The notes beneath the pieces are model-generated. The model was given only the letters and a program-made list of their open reading frames with translations, did no database searches and had not been told where the DNA came from. A program made the translations under genes and the position numbers. Of a stretch of DNA of 64,000 bases, positions 20,891 to 30,479 are shown in pieces (the stretch's first letter is position 1; each line of letters starts with the position of its first letter). The stretch covers positions 249,006 through 313,005 of the forward strand of contig NZ_LMMU01000007.1 of NCBI RefSeq assembly GCF_001422375.1. Reading direction: 5' to 3'. The stretch comes from Methylobacterium sp. Leaf99 (lineage in GTDB: Bacteria > Pseudomonadota > Alphaproteobacteria > Rhizobiales > Beijerinckiaceae).

Positions 20891-22615
20891 TCAGGCGTCG
20901 GGCGGCACGGCCCGGGCGAAGCGCCAGCGCACCCGCGTATCCTCCGGCACCGTGAGATAGAGCACGATCTGGTCCGTGCGCCGCGCGCCGGTGAGGCCGG
21001 CGAAGTAGACGCTCTCCTCCAGGGCGATCTGCGCATTCTCGGCGTCGAAGTGCCAGACCTCGCCGATGGGCGAGACGAGTTCGAGGCCGCCCTCCTCCCG
21101 GCCGCGGGCGGCGATGGCCGGGTGCAGGTGGAAGCGGATGGCGACCTCGTGCGGCTTCGCGCGTGCCGATCCGGACCGCACGAACGCGTCCTCGCCCTCC
21201 ACCACCGAACCGTCGGCGGCCAGGCGCCAGCGCCGCTCGTGGACGAGGCCGAAATCGGGGACGTAGCCGTCGTGGCGGGCGGCGAGCACCCGCGTGCCGT
21301 CCGGGTCGAGGGTACGCTCGGCCTTGACCGCCCGCGGGCCGCGCAGGACCACGGGACCGATGCGCCCGGCGAGCCAGCGCACGGCCCAGCGCTCGTACCA
21401 GGCGCCGCCCCCGGTGAGGAACCGGCAGGATGAGGAATCGGCGATCGTCGCCGTGGAATGCGCCGCCGTGCTGCGGGCGAGCCGCCGGAGCTCCGGTCCG
21501 CTCGCCGGCAGGCCGCAATTGAGGACGATGCGCTGGGGGCCGCTCGACAGTTCGAAGGAGAGGCAGCCGGCGCCGGCATTGATGGAATCGACCAGCGGCG
21601 GCGGCGCGCCGACATCGGCCACCAGCAGCACGCGGCCGGCCTCCAGGCGCTCGTAGCCGGAATTCGGCGCGTGCATGAGCGGCTGGGCCATGGCCCCGTC
21701 ATAGACCAGCAGGGTGGCCAGATGGTCGGCGGCGGTGGCACCCATGCCGTTGAAGTGGCTGAGCGAGGCGTCGGCGTGGCGCAGGAGCCGCAGCAGGGGC
21801 AGCATCCGGTCCACGGCGCGGAGCAGGGCTTCCGGCGGATCGATGCCGCGGCCGAGGAAGCTCTGGCGCAGGGGCAGCAGGTCGAGGAGCAGCTCCATGG
21901 CGAAGCGCGGATCGCGGCTGCGGTGGCCGCCATCCGGCATGATCTGGCGTTCGAGCTCGCGCACGAGGATGCGGGTGGCTCGGCGCAGGATCGGCTGGAT
22001 GCCCTCGCAGCAGAGTCCGGCGTAGCAGAGGGCGACCGCCGCGAGCAGCCGGGTCTGGGGCGAGATCCCGCGCCGCAGGTCGCGTTCGAGGTCGCGCGCC
22101 GTCCGGCCGATGGTCTTGAGGAAGGTCTGATAGAAGGCGTGGTCGGCCCCCTCCAGCACCAGGGGCGACTGGCACAGGAAGGCGATGAGCCGGCGCGCGG
22201 CCACGGGGGTCGGCTTCGCCAGCGCCGCCTCGCCGCGTCCGGCCATGAAATCGGCCACGAACGCCCGGGCGTTGGCGCGGGCCAAGGCCGTGTCGGCGGC
22301 GCGCAGGTGGCGCAGCCAGCCGAAGCCGTAGAGGGCGTCGGCCCATTCCGGCGACGGCGGCGCGTAGTCGAAGGGCGAGCGCCCGCTGACCGAGAGCGAG
22401 CGCCCGGCGAACACGAACAGCCCGGCATAGATATCGTCGGCGAAGGTGGCGTCGCTGGTGCGCAGATCGTGGGGCGCGATGACGAGGCCGGTGACGCGGG
22501 CGCCCGCCAGGAGGTCGGGTCGGCCGGTGGCGCCCGCATAGGCATTGCGCGCGGTCTGCGCGACCTCGCGGCCGATCAGCCGATAGAACCGCCAGCGATC
22601 AGCCCCCCAACGCAC
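20891..22615 (-). CDS. Heparinase II/III family protein
   Basis: This 574-residue protein starts at a GTG at 22615 with GGGGAG upstream. It has the heparinase II/III-like layout: an N-terminal alpha-toroid-like helical half (WLRHLRAADTALARANARAFVADFM, PDGGHRSRDPRFAMELLLDLLPLR) and a C-terminal beta-rich half containing HDGYVPDFGLVHERRWRL and RFHLHPAI. These resemble the cytoplasmic heparinase-like proteins that sit beside purH in alphaproteobacteria. Substrate unknown; no signal peptide is visible. Confidence 0.85.
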   Translation of the reverse strand: MRWGADRWRFYRLIGREVAQTARNAYAGATGRPDLLAGARVTGLVIAPHDLRTSDATFADDIYAGLFVFAGRSLSVSGRSPFDYAPPSPEWADALYGFGWLRHLRAADTALARANARAFVADFMAGRGEAALAKPTPVAARRLIAFLCQSPLVLEGADHAFYQTFLKTIGRTARDLERDLRRGISPQTRLLAAVALCYAGLCCEGIQPILRRATRILVRELERQIMPDGGHRSRDPRFAMELLLDLLPLRQSFLGRGIDPPEALLRAVDRMLPLLRLLRHADASLSHFNGMGATAADHLATLLVYDGAMAQPLMHAPNSGYERLEAGRVLLVADVGAPPPLVDSINAGAGCLSFELSSGPQRIVLNCGLPASGPELRRLARSTAAHSTATIADSSSCRFLTGGGAWYERWAVRWLAGRIGPVVLRGPRAVKAERTLDPDGTRVLAARHDGYVPDFGLVHERRWRLAADGSVVEGEDAFVRSGSARAKPHEVAIRFHLHPAIAARGREEGGLELVSPIGEVWHFDAENAQIALEESVYFAGLTGARRTDQIVLYLTVPEDTRVRWRFARAVPPDA

Positions 22616-23177
22616 GCCGTCTCCCCTCCCGGCGGGTCCAACGCCCCGCCGGATTCCCGCGCCTTCAACCTAGGCCGTGCGTTCTTAAGGGTTGGTTAAC
22701 CTCATATGGAGGGCCGGGTCGAGCCCCCATCCGTCCGGAATCAACGCGAAGAATCCGAAGGCGTGCGCCGGGATTTCCGGCTCCGTGCGGGACGGGCGGC
22801 GTCGAAGGGAATCGGTGATCCGCCCCGTTGGACATTCCCGCCCCCCGACGACCGCCGCGCCGGCACGGGTCGGCGTGTGGCTCGAATGCCACGTCCCGGC
22901 ACGGCGTGTCCGTCTCCGGGATTAAGGACGGTGAGAGAGCCCGCGCCGTGGTCCGGCCCCAGGGGACAGGGCCCGCATCCTCGCGTATCGAAGTTCCCGA
23001 ACCCGCACGTCGCGCCGGTTCACGATGCACGACGCCATTCTGCCGATACGCCGCGTCACCGAGACCCGACCCCGGCATGCCCACCGGCACCGCCGGCGAG
23101 CCAGGTCCCTCGGCCCGGCCAAGGCCCTCGACCCGACATGGCGACGTCGTTCGGCGTGGCGAGCGAGGCGGGAGCAC
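22616..23177. other. Divergent intergenic region between heparinase-like and porin genes
   Basis: This region of 562 bases is very G+C-rich. Open frames on both strands here have low-complexity Arg/Pro/Gly translations and no start context, so I call no gene. A less G+C-rich patch near 22680-22710 (TTAAGGGTTGGTTAACC) could hold a promoter. Confidence 0.45.
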
Positions 23178-25322
23178 ATGACACCCACGCCGTCCGAGAC
23201 CCGTCCGATGCCGAGATTTTTCGCCCCCTCGATCCCTGGTGTTTCGCGGACAGCGGCGCTTCTCGTCGGTTTGGGGCTCGCCCAGACCGCGCAGGCCGCC
23301 GACCCCGCCGCATCACGGACCGCGCCATCGCCCGCCTTCATCGATTGGAGCGGGGCCTACCTCGGCCTCGAGGGCAGCGCCGGGGCTTCGTTCGGCGCAT
23401 TCAACTTCGGCCCGACCTCCGTCGGGGGCCGCTCCGTCCCGGCCTTCAAGACCGGCGACGCCACCGGCCGCGCGGATCGCAGCCGCGAGGCCACAACCGC
23501 CGTCGGCGGGGTTTTGGCCGGTTACAACTGGCAGACCGGGCCGTGGCTCACGGGCGTGGAGGCCGATGTCTTCGGCAGCAACCTGAAGCGGCCCGTCGCC
23601 TCCACGGCACCGGGCTTCGGCACCGAATCCGTCGATCCGGCCTTCAGCCTCATCCGGGTCAAGTCCGATGCGTTCGGGGCGGTGCGGGCGCGCGTCGGCT
23701 ACGCGTTCGAGCGGTCCCTGATTTACGCCACTTTCGGGCTCGCCGGGGCCGAGGCGCGGTTCCTCGCCACCTATCCCGACCTCGCCACGGGCCTCGTCGC
23801 CACGGCGCGGCGCGACCGCGGCTTCCTCGGCTTCACCCTCGGGGCCGGCGTGCAGTTCGCGGTCGACGAGCATCTCAGCCTCGGCATCGACTACCGCTAC
23901 AACGACCTCGGCGGCAGCGGCCGGTTCGAGCTCGGCACGGTGCCGGGCGCGGCGGGCGGCCCGGTCTCGACGCGGGCGAGCTTCATCGCCAACGAGGTGA
24001 TGGCGCGGCTGATCTGGCATCCCGCCGGCCTGCGCCTGCCCGACGAGGCGGAGGATTCCGGCCCGGTTCTCGGCGAGCGCTTCTCGCTCCACGGCCAGAC
24101 CACGTTCTTCAACCAGGCGGTGTCGGGGTTCCGCGCGCCCTATAGCGGCCCCAACAGCCTCGTGCCGAACCAGGCGCAGGCGACGACGACGGCGACGCTG
24201 TTCCTCGGGTTGAAGCTCACGGACAGCACGGAGCTCTACTACAACCCGGAATTCTCCCAGGGCTTCGGCCTCAGCCGCACCCTCGGGGTCGCGGGCTTCA
24301 CCAACGGCGAGGCGCAGAAGGCGGGCGCCCCGTTCCCGAAGCTGCGCTCCGCCCGCTACTTCGTGAAGCAGACCTTCGGTCTGGGCGGCGAGACCGAGAC
24401 CCTGCCCGATGGTCCCAACCAGATCGCCAACACCTACGACGTCGAGCGCATCACCGTCATCGCCGGCAAGTTCGCCATGGGCGACTATTTCGACGGCAAC
24501 CGCTACGCCCACGATCCGCGCGTGGATTTCGCGAACTGGGGCCTGTGGAGTTCGGCGGCGTGGGATTTTCCGGCGAACCTGCCGGGCTACACGCAGGGCG
24601 TCCTCGTCGAGTACAACCGCGCGGCGTTCGCCGTGCGGGCGGCCTACACCCAGGTGCCGAAGGAACCCTCCAGCGACGTCCTCGACCCGCGGGTGTTCGA
24701 GCGCGGCGGCTTCACCGTGGAGTTCGAGGAGCGCCACGTCCTGCCGTTCCTCGATCAGCCGGGCAAGCTGCGGCTGGGGGCCTTCTCCAACGTCGGCAAC
24801 AGCGCGCGCTACCGCGAGGTGGTGGGCCTGACCCAGGCGGGCGCCTTCGACGACATCAACGACGCCGTGGCGGCGACCCGGCGGCCCCGGCGAAAGAGCG
24901 GCGTCTACATCAACCTCGAACAGGCGGTCACCGCCGATCTCGGCGTGTTCGCCCGCGCCAGCGCCGCCGACGGGCGTAACGAGAACCTGTCGTTCACCGA
25001 CATCGACCGGAGTTTTTCGGGCGGCGTTTCGCTGAAAGGCGCGCGATGGGGCCGGCCGGACGATACGATCGGCCTCGGCACGTCGATGAACCAGCTCTCG
25101 CCGTCGCATCGCGCCTACTTCGCCAATGGCGGTCTCGGCCTGCTCATCGGCGACGGGCGGCTGACCTACGCGCCCGAGCGGGCGGTGGAGACCTACTATG
25201 CGCTGAGCCTCGGCAAGGCCCTGGTGCTGACGGCCGATTACCAGTTCGTCGCCAACCCCGCCTACAACCGGGACCGCGGCCCGGCGCACTTCTTCGGCAC
25301 CCGCCTCCACGCGGATTTCTGA
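23178..25322 (+). CDS. Large outer-membrane porin: OmpA-like barrel plus OprB-like domain
   Basis: This 714-residue protein starts at the ATG at 23178 (GGAG 4-5 bases upstream); an ATG at 23208 is an alternative. The signal peptide ends at TAQAA. Residues about 45-290 resemble the OmpA-like/Omp25-type 8-strand barrels of alphaproteobacteria (WSGAYLGLEGSA, GAVRARVGYAFERSLIYATFGLA, SLGIDYRYNDLG). Residues about 300-714 resemble carbohydrate-selective OprB porins (FSLHGQTTFFNQAV, NPEFSQGFGLSRTLGVAGFTNGE, FAMGDYFDGNRYAHDPR, and C-terminal FFGTRLHADF with a terminal phenylalanine). Two barrels in one chain, if correct, would be notable. The transport role is inferred. Confidence 0.82.
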   Translation: MTPTPSETRPMPRFFAPSIPGVSRTAALLVGLGLAQTAQAADPAASRTAPSPAFIDWSGAYLGLEGSAGASFGAFNFGPTSVGGRSVPAFKTGDATGRADRSREATTAVGGVLAGYNWQTGPWLTGVEADVFGSNLKRPVASTAPGFGTESVDPAFSLIRVKSDAFGAVRARVGYAFERSLIYATFGLAGAEARFLATYPDLATGLVATARRDRGFLGFTLGAGVQFAVDEHLSLGIDYRYNDLGGSGRFELGTVPGAAGGPVSTRASFIANEVMARLIWHPAGLRLPDEAEDSGPVLGERFSLHGQTTFFNQAVSGFRAPYSGPNSLVPNQAQATTTATLFLGLKLTDSTELYYNPEFSQGFGLSRTLGVAGFTNGEAQKAGAPFPKLRSARYFVKQTFGLGGETETLPDGPNQIANTYDVERITVIAGKFAMGDYFDGNRYAHDPRVDFANWGLWSSAAWDFPANLPGYTQGVLVEYNRAAFAVRAAYTQVPKEPSSDVLDPRVFERGGFTVEFEERHVLPFLDQPGKLRLGAFSNVGNSARYREVVGLTQAGAFDDINDAVAATRRPRRKSGVYINLEQAVTADLGVFARASAADGRNENLSFTDIDRSFSGGVSLKGARWGRPDDTIGLGTSMNQLSPSHRAYFANGGLGLLIGDGRLTYAPERAVETYYALSLGKALVLTADYQFVANPAYNRDRGPAHFFGTRLHADF

Positions 25323-25836
25323 GCGTGCGGACCGCTCCGGCCGAAGGCGATGTGGAGGCGGATTCCGCACCGCGATCCGCGACGGCCCGGAGGCGCCCGC
25401 CCCCTGGAGGGCGCAGTTTGTTGTCGCAGAGGCCGAGTCCCGGTGATAAGCAGCCGGCGGCGATACGATCTCATCCATGCTTCCATCCGCCGATCACGGC
25501 CTTGTGTTCGCGTTCCCGTTACACAGTCATTCTCGCGACATGAATTCGGCCCTCTGGAGAGGCCGCAGCACAGGGATCGTCGAAGGGACGGAGTTGGCTA
25601 GCGTGACTTGCCGATGCGGTACGCACCGTCGTCATCGCTTCGACCGGGCAAGGCAGTTCACCTAGCCGGCGGGCGCCGCGACCTTGGAAATGTACAGAAC
25701 GACGAACGATCGGCGTCCGCCACGAGGCCACCACCTCCCCTCGATAGTCCTTCCACGGCACCCCGGTGCGGTGGATTGAAAAGTCAGCCTCACGTCACCG
25801 AAGAGCCTCTTGCGCCGACCGCCGGAAAGTACCGCC
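25323..25836. other. Intergenic region before the RND efflux operon
   Basis: About 510 bases contain no convincing gene. Codon composition of small open frames is random-looking. Base composition falls near 25480-25620, a plausible promoter area for the efflux operon. Confidence 0.4.
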
Positions 25837-27132
25837 ATGTCCACAGGTCCCCGGAAGGGCATCTCCAAGCTCATCGTCCTGCTCGGGCTGGTGATCTGCG
25901 CCGGCCTCGGGGCCGTTGCCTGGTCGGAGCGCGACTCGGCCTTCGCCGGATGGGTGCTCACGACGGTGCGCGAGCGCCTCGCCCAGGTCTCGGGCCCGTC
26001 CGAGGAAGCCTCCGACACCGGCGGCGGCCGCGCCGCTCCCGTCGCGCGGGTGTTCCGCCCGAACCCGGCCCAGCGCGCCGCCCTCGAGATCGCCCCCGTC
26101 CGGGCCCTGACGTTCCGGCCCGAGGGCACGGCGGAGGGGCGCATCGCCCTCAACGACGACGACAACGTGCCCGTCACCTCGCCCTATTCGGGCCGCGTCA
26201 CCAAGGTGCTGGTGCGGGCGGGCGACGAGGTGAAGGCCGGCGACGTCCTCCTCACCATGGAGGCCACCGACATGGTCCAGGCCCAGAGCGACTACCAGGC
26301 CGCCGTGAACACCATTGCCAAGACCACCGCCCTGCTGAAGCTCGACACCATCATCGCGGCCCGGCAGCAGGAGCTGTTCCAGGCGAAAGCCGTGGCCCTG
26401 AAAGACTACCAGTCCGCCCAGAACGATGTGATCGGCGCCCAGAGCGACCTGAAGACCGCCGAGGCGAGCCTGGAGGCGGTCAAGAACCGCCTGCGCATCC
26501 TCGGCAAGTCGGACGCCGACATCGCCGCCTACGAGAAGAAGGGCACCATGAGCCCCGAGACGCAGCTGCGCGCGCCCATCGCCGGCACCATCGTCCAGCG
26601 CAAGGTCGGCATCGGGCAGTATCTCAGCTCCTCGGCCGAACCGGTCTTCGTCATCGGCGATCTTTCGACGGTCTGGCTCGTCGCCAACGTGCGCGAGAGC
26701 GAGATCCCGAAGATCCGCATCGGCCAGGACGTCGAGGCCCGGGTGGCGGGCTTCGGCCAGCGCGCCTTCAAGGCCAAGGTCGACTACATGGCCGCCAGCC
26801 TCGATCCGGCGACCCGGCGCCTGTCCGTGCGCAGCGAGGTCGAGAACCCCGACCGCGTGCTCAAGCCCGAGATGTTCGCCGCCTTCACGATCTTCACCGG
26901 CCCCGGCCAGACCGCGCCGGCGATCCCGCCCTCTTCCATCGTCTACGAGGGCCGCCGGGCGCAGGTCTGGGTCGCCCGCCCGGACGGCGCCATCGAGGCC
27001 CGCGCCGTGACCCTCGGGCTCGCCGGACAGGGCATGGTGCAGGTGGTGGAGGGACTCGGCGTCGGCGAGGAGATCGTCACCCGCGGCGCCCTGTTCATGG
27101 ATCGCGCGGTCAGCGGCGACAAGGCGTCCTGA
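25837..27132 (+). CDS. RND efflux periplasmic adaptor (HlyD/CzcB-like)
   Basis: This 431-residue protein has an N-terminal membrane anchor (about residues 11-28), a lipoyl/barrel-sandwich half-motif (SPYSGRVTKVLVRAGDEVKAGD), a coiled-coil hairpin (about 150-235, QAQSDYQAAVNTIAKTTALL to SLEAVKNRLRILGKSD), the second lipoyl half (LRAPIAGTIVQRKVGIGQYL), and beta-barrel and membrane-proximal domains. It links the inner-membrane pump to the outer-membrane channel. It is first in a three-gene operon. The pump residues suggest heavy-metal (HME) rather than drug specificity. Confidence 0.92.
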   Translation: MSTGPRKGISKLIVLLGLVICAGLGAVAWSERDSAFAGWVLTTVRERLAQVSGPSEEASDTGGGRAAPVARVFRPNPAQRAALEIAPVRALTFRPEGTAEGRIALNDDDNVPVTSPYSGRVTKVLVRAGDEVKAGDVLLTMEATDMVQAQSDYQAAVNTIAKTTALLKLDTIIAARQQELFQAKAVALKDYQSAQNDVIGAQSDLKTAEASLEAVKNRLRILGKSDADIAAYEKKGTMSPETQLRAPIAGTIVQRKVGIGQYLSSSAEPVFVIGDLSTVWLVANVRESEIPKIRIGQDVEARVAGFGQRAFKAKVDYMAASLDPATRRLSVRSEVENPDRVLKPEMFAAFTIFTGPGQTAPAIPPSSIVYEGRRAQVWVARPDGAIEARAVTLGLAGQGMVQVVEGLGVGEEIVTRGALFMDRAVSGDKAS

Positions 27133-27201
27133 GCCGGACCGCACGGCTCTTCCGCACCAAGAATTCCCAGCCCCGAACGGCCGACCCATGACCCGCGCGC
27201 G

Positions 27202-30200
27202 ATGAACAGTCTGATCGTCTTCGCCCTGCGCCAGCGCGTGCTGGTGTTCCTGATGTTCCTCGCGATGATGGGGCTCGGCTACGCCAGCTACACGCAGCTG
27301 AACATCGAGGCCTATCCCGATCCGGTCCCGCCCCTCGTCGACGTGATCACGCAGAATCCCGGGCAGTCGGCCGACGAGATTGAGCGCTACATCACGATTC
27401 CCCTGGAAGTGCAGCTCGCCGGCATCCCCAACGCCACGGTGGTGCGGACCATCTCGCTGTTCGGCCTGTCCGACGTGAAGGTGCAGTTCAACTACAACTT
27501 CACCTACCAGGAAGCGCTGCAGCGGGTGCTCAACCGCCTGTCGCAGCTGCCGCCCCTGCCGAACGGCGCCCAGCCGCAGATCTCGCCGACGAGTCCCGTG
27601 GGCGAGATCATGCGCTACAAGGTGACGGGGCCGGCCGGCTATTCCTCCACCGAGCTCAAGACCCTGCAGGACTGGGTGCTGCAGCGCCGGTTCAAGGCGA
27701 TCCCCGGCGTGGTCGACGTCACCGCCTTCGGCGGCAAGACCAAGGAATACGAGATCGCCGTCGATCTCAACCGCCTCCAGGCCCAGGGGCTGACCCTGGT
27801 TCAGCTCATCACCGCCCTGAACAATTCAAGCATCAACGTCGGCGGCCAGACCCTCAACGTCGGCGAGCAATCGGCGGTGGTGCGCGGCATCGGCCTCATC
27901 CGCGACATGGACGACATCCGCGACACGATGCTGACGCAGGTCGGCGGCGTGCCGGTCCTCGTGCGCGACGTCGCCGACATCCGCGTCTCCAACGCGCCCC
28001 GTCTCGGCATCGTCGGCCATGACGGCCAGAACGACATCGTCGAGGGCATCGTGCTCATGAGCCGGGGCGGCAAGAGTCTGCCGACCCTGAAGCTCGTCGA
28101 GGCCGAGATCGACCGGATCAACGCCAGCGGCATCCTGCCTCCCGACGTCAAGGTCGAGCGGATCTACGATCGCAGCGGGCTGATCCACACCACCACCCAC
28201 ACGGTGATGCACAACCTCGTCTTCGGCGTGGTCCTGGTCTTCGTGGTGCAGTGGGTGTTCCTGGGCAGCTTGCGCAGCGCCATCATCGTAGCGGCGACGA
28301 TTCCCTTCGCCCTCGGGTTCGCCATCCTCATCCTCGTCCTCCGGGGGGATTCGGCCAACCTCCTGTCGCTGGGCGCCATCGACTTCGGCCTCATCGTCGA
28401 CGCCACCGTGATCATGGTCGAGAACGTCTTCCGCCACGTGGCCGAACCGGAGCACAGCGAGGGCCAGGCGGCGCCGGGCGGCCTCACGGGGCGGCTCGGC
28501 ACCATCGCCATCGCGGGCGCCGAGGTGAACCGGGCGATCTTCTTCTCGGCCACCATCATCATCGTCGGCTTCCTGCCGCTGTTCACCCTGACGGGCGTCG
28601 AGGGCCACATCTTCGGCCCCATGGCCAAGACCTACGCCTACGCGCTCATCGGCGGCCTGCTCGCCACCTTCACGGTCTCGCCCGCCCTGTCGGCCCTGAT
28701 CCTGCCCAAGCACGTGGAGGAGCGCGACACCCTGGTGGTGCGCCTCCTGCGCTTCGGCCACGTGCTCATCCTGCGCTTCGGCCTGCGCAACAAGCTGCTG
28801 TCGCTCCTCGTGGTGGCGGCGATGCTCGGCGCCTCGGCCATCGCCGCCAAAACCCTCGGCCTCGAATTCCTGCCCAAGCTCGAGGAGGGCAACCTCTACA
28901 TCCGCGGTACCATGCCGGCCTCGATCTCGCTCGAGGCTGGCAATGCCTATGTCGAGCGCCTGCGCAAGATGGTCTCCGACGTGCCCGAGGTCGTCACCGT
29001 CCTGTCCCACCAGGGCCGCCCCGACGACGGCACCGACGCCACCGGCTTCTTCAACGTCGAGATCCTGGCGCCCCTGAAACCCATCGACCAGTGGCGCAAG
29101 GACCTCGACAAGGACACCCTCGTGCGCACCCTGTCGAAGCAGCTCGACGAGGCGTTTCCCGGCATCGAGTTCAACTTCTCCCAGTACATCGAGGACAACG
29201 TCCAAGAGGCCGCCTCGGGGGTGAAGGGCGAGAACTCCGTCAAGATCTACGGCAGCGACCTCAACGAGCTCACCCGCACGGCCGAGGCGGTGAAGGCGTC
29301 GCTTGCCCGGATTCCCGGCATCGCCGACCTCTCGGTCTTCGCCTCGCTCGGCCAGCCGACGGTGCGCATCGACATCGACCGGCGCAAGGCCGCCCGCTAC
29401 GGCCTGACGCCGGGCGACGTGAACACCACCGTCCAGGCGGCCATCGGCGGCCAGACCGCGGGCGATCTCTACGAGTATGGCTCCGACCGGCACTTCCCCA
29501 TGCGGGTCCGCCTCGCACCCGAGTACCGCCGCAGCCTGGAGACCATCCGCAACATCACCATCGGGGCGCCCAACCCCGCCGGCGGGGTGATCCAGGTGCC
29601 GCTCTCCGAGATCGCCACCGTGGCGCTGACCTCGGGCGCGGCCTTCATCTACCGCGAGAACCAGGAGCGCTACATCCCGGTGAAGTTTTCGGTGCGCGGA
29701 CGTGATCTGGGGGGAGCCGTTCTGGAGGCCCAGAGCCGGATCGCCCAGGAGGTCGCCCTGCCGGCGGGCTTCCACCTCGAATGGGTCGGCCAGTTCACCA
29801 ACCTGCAGGACGCCGTGGCGCGCCTCAGCGTCGTGGTGCCCATCACCATCGCGCTCATCGCCCTGCTGCTCTACGTCAACTTCGCCTCCCTCACCGACAT
29901 GCTGCTGACCCTCAGCGTGATCCCCATGGCGATGATCGGCGGCATCTTCGCCCTGGCGCTGACCCTGACGCCGTTCTCCATCTCGGCCGCCATCGGCTTC
30001 ATCGCGCTGTTCGGCATCTCGACCATGGAGGGCGTGATCCTGCTCTCGTACTACAACCAGCTCCTCGACGAGGGCTGGGAGCGGGGCGCCGCCGTGTGGC
30101 ACGCCGCCAACGTCCGCATGCGCCCGGTGATGATGACCTGTGTGGCCGCCTGCGTCGGCCTCCTGCCGGCGGCCGTCTCCACGGGCATCGGCTCGCAGGT

Positions 30201-30366
30201 GCAGAAGCCCCTCGCCCTCGTGGTCGTGGGCGGCATCATGCTCGCCCCCAACCTCATCCTGGTGATCGTGCCAATCCTCATCGGGCTGTTCTCGCGGCGC
30301 AAGCCGGCCCCGGGGGTGCGCCCGCCGGAGGCCGCGCACGCGGCGGCCCGGGCGGCGTACGCGTGA
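27202..30366 (+). CDS. RND efflux pump, CzcA/CusA-like (HME family)
   Basis: This 1054-residue proton-driven inner-membrane pump has full family length. It begins with the first membrane helix (FALRQRVLVFLMFLAMM), has a DPVPPLVDVITQNPG porter start, and in helix 4 carries the two acidic residues of the family, D394 and D400 (GAIDFGLIVDATVIMVEN), the DFGxxVDxxVxxVEN pattern of metal-exporting HME pumps. Export of a divalent or monovalent metal from periplasm or cytosol is inferred; the metal cannot be told from sequence. The stop codon shares its final A with an ATG in the next frame, but the next gene probably starts later. Confidence 0.95.
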   Translation: MNSLIVFALRQRVLVFLMFLAMMGLGYASYTQLNIEAYPDPVPPLVDVITQNPGQSADEIERYITIPLEVQLAGIPNATVVRTISLFGLSDVKVQFNYNFTYQEALQRVLNRLSQLPPLPNGAQPQISPTSPVGEIMRYKVTGPAGYSSTELKTLQDWVLQRRFKAIPGVVDVTAFGGKTKEYEIAVDLNRLQAQGLTLVQLITALNNSSINVGGQTLNVGEQSAVVRGIGLIRDMDDIRDTMLTQVGGVPVLVRDVADIRVSNAPRLGIVGHDGQNDIVEGIVLMSRGGKSLPTLKLVEAEIDRINASGILPPDVKVERIYDRSGLIHTTTHTVMHNLVFGVVLVFVVQWVFLGSLRSAIIVAATIPFALGFAILILVLRGDSANLLSLGAIDFGLIVDATVIMVENVFRHVAEPEHSEGQAAPGGLTGRLGTIAIAGAEVNRAIFFSATIIIVGFLPLFTLTGVEGHIFGPMAKTYAYALIGGLLATFTVSPALSALILPKHVEERDTLVVRLLRFGHVLILRFGLRNKLLSLLVVAAMLGASAIAAKTLGLEFLPKLEEGNLYIRGTMPASISLEAGNAYVERLRKMVSDVPEVVTVLSHQGRPDDGTDATGFFNVEILAPLKPIDQWRKDLDKDTLVRTLSKQLDEAFPGIEFNFSQYIEDNVQEAASGVKGENSVKIYGSDLNELTRTAEAVKASLARIPGIADLSVFASLGQPTVRIDIDRRKAARYGLTPGDVNTTVQAAIGGQTAGDLYEYGSDRHFPMRVRLAPEYRRSLETIRNITIGAPNPAGGVIQVPLSEIATVALTSGAAFIYRENQERYIPVKFSVRGRDLGGAVLEAQSRIAQEVALPAGFHLEWVGQFTNLQDAVARLSVVVPITIALIALLLYVNFASLTDMLLTLSVIPMAMIGGIFALALTLTPFSISAAIGFIALFGISTMEGVILLSYYNQLLDEGWERGAAVWHAANVRMRPVMMTCVAACVGLLPAAVSTGIGSQVQKPLALVVVGGIMLAPNLILVIVPILIGLFSRRKPAPGVRPPEAAHAAARAAYA

Positions 30367-30479
30367 TGCGCGCGACACAGGGGGGTGAAAGCGTTGGTCC
30401 CGCGCATGTGGTCACGTTGACTCCCGAAGGCCCCCGTCGCCTCTACGCGCGACGGGCACCCGGCGGGATCGGCCACACC

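Noticed and set aside
22665..23177. 170-codon leftward frame between the heparinase-like and porin genes
   Set aside because: Composition is Arg/Pro/Gly-rich, no domain, no ribosome site, and it overlaps equally open frames on the other strand.
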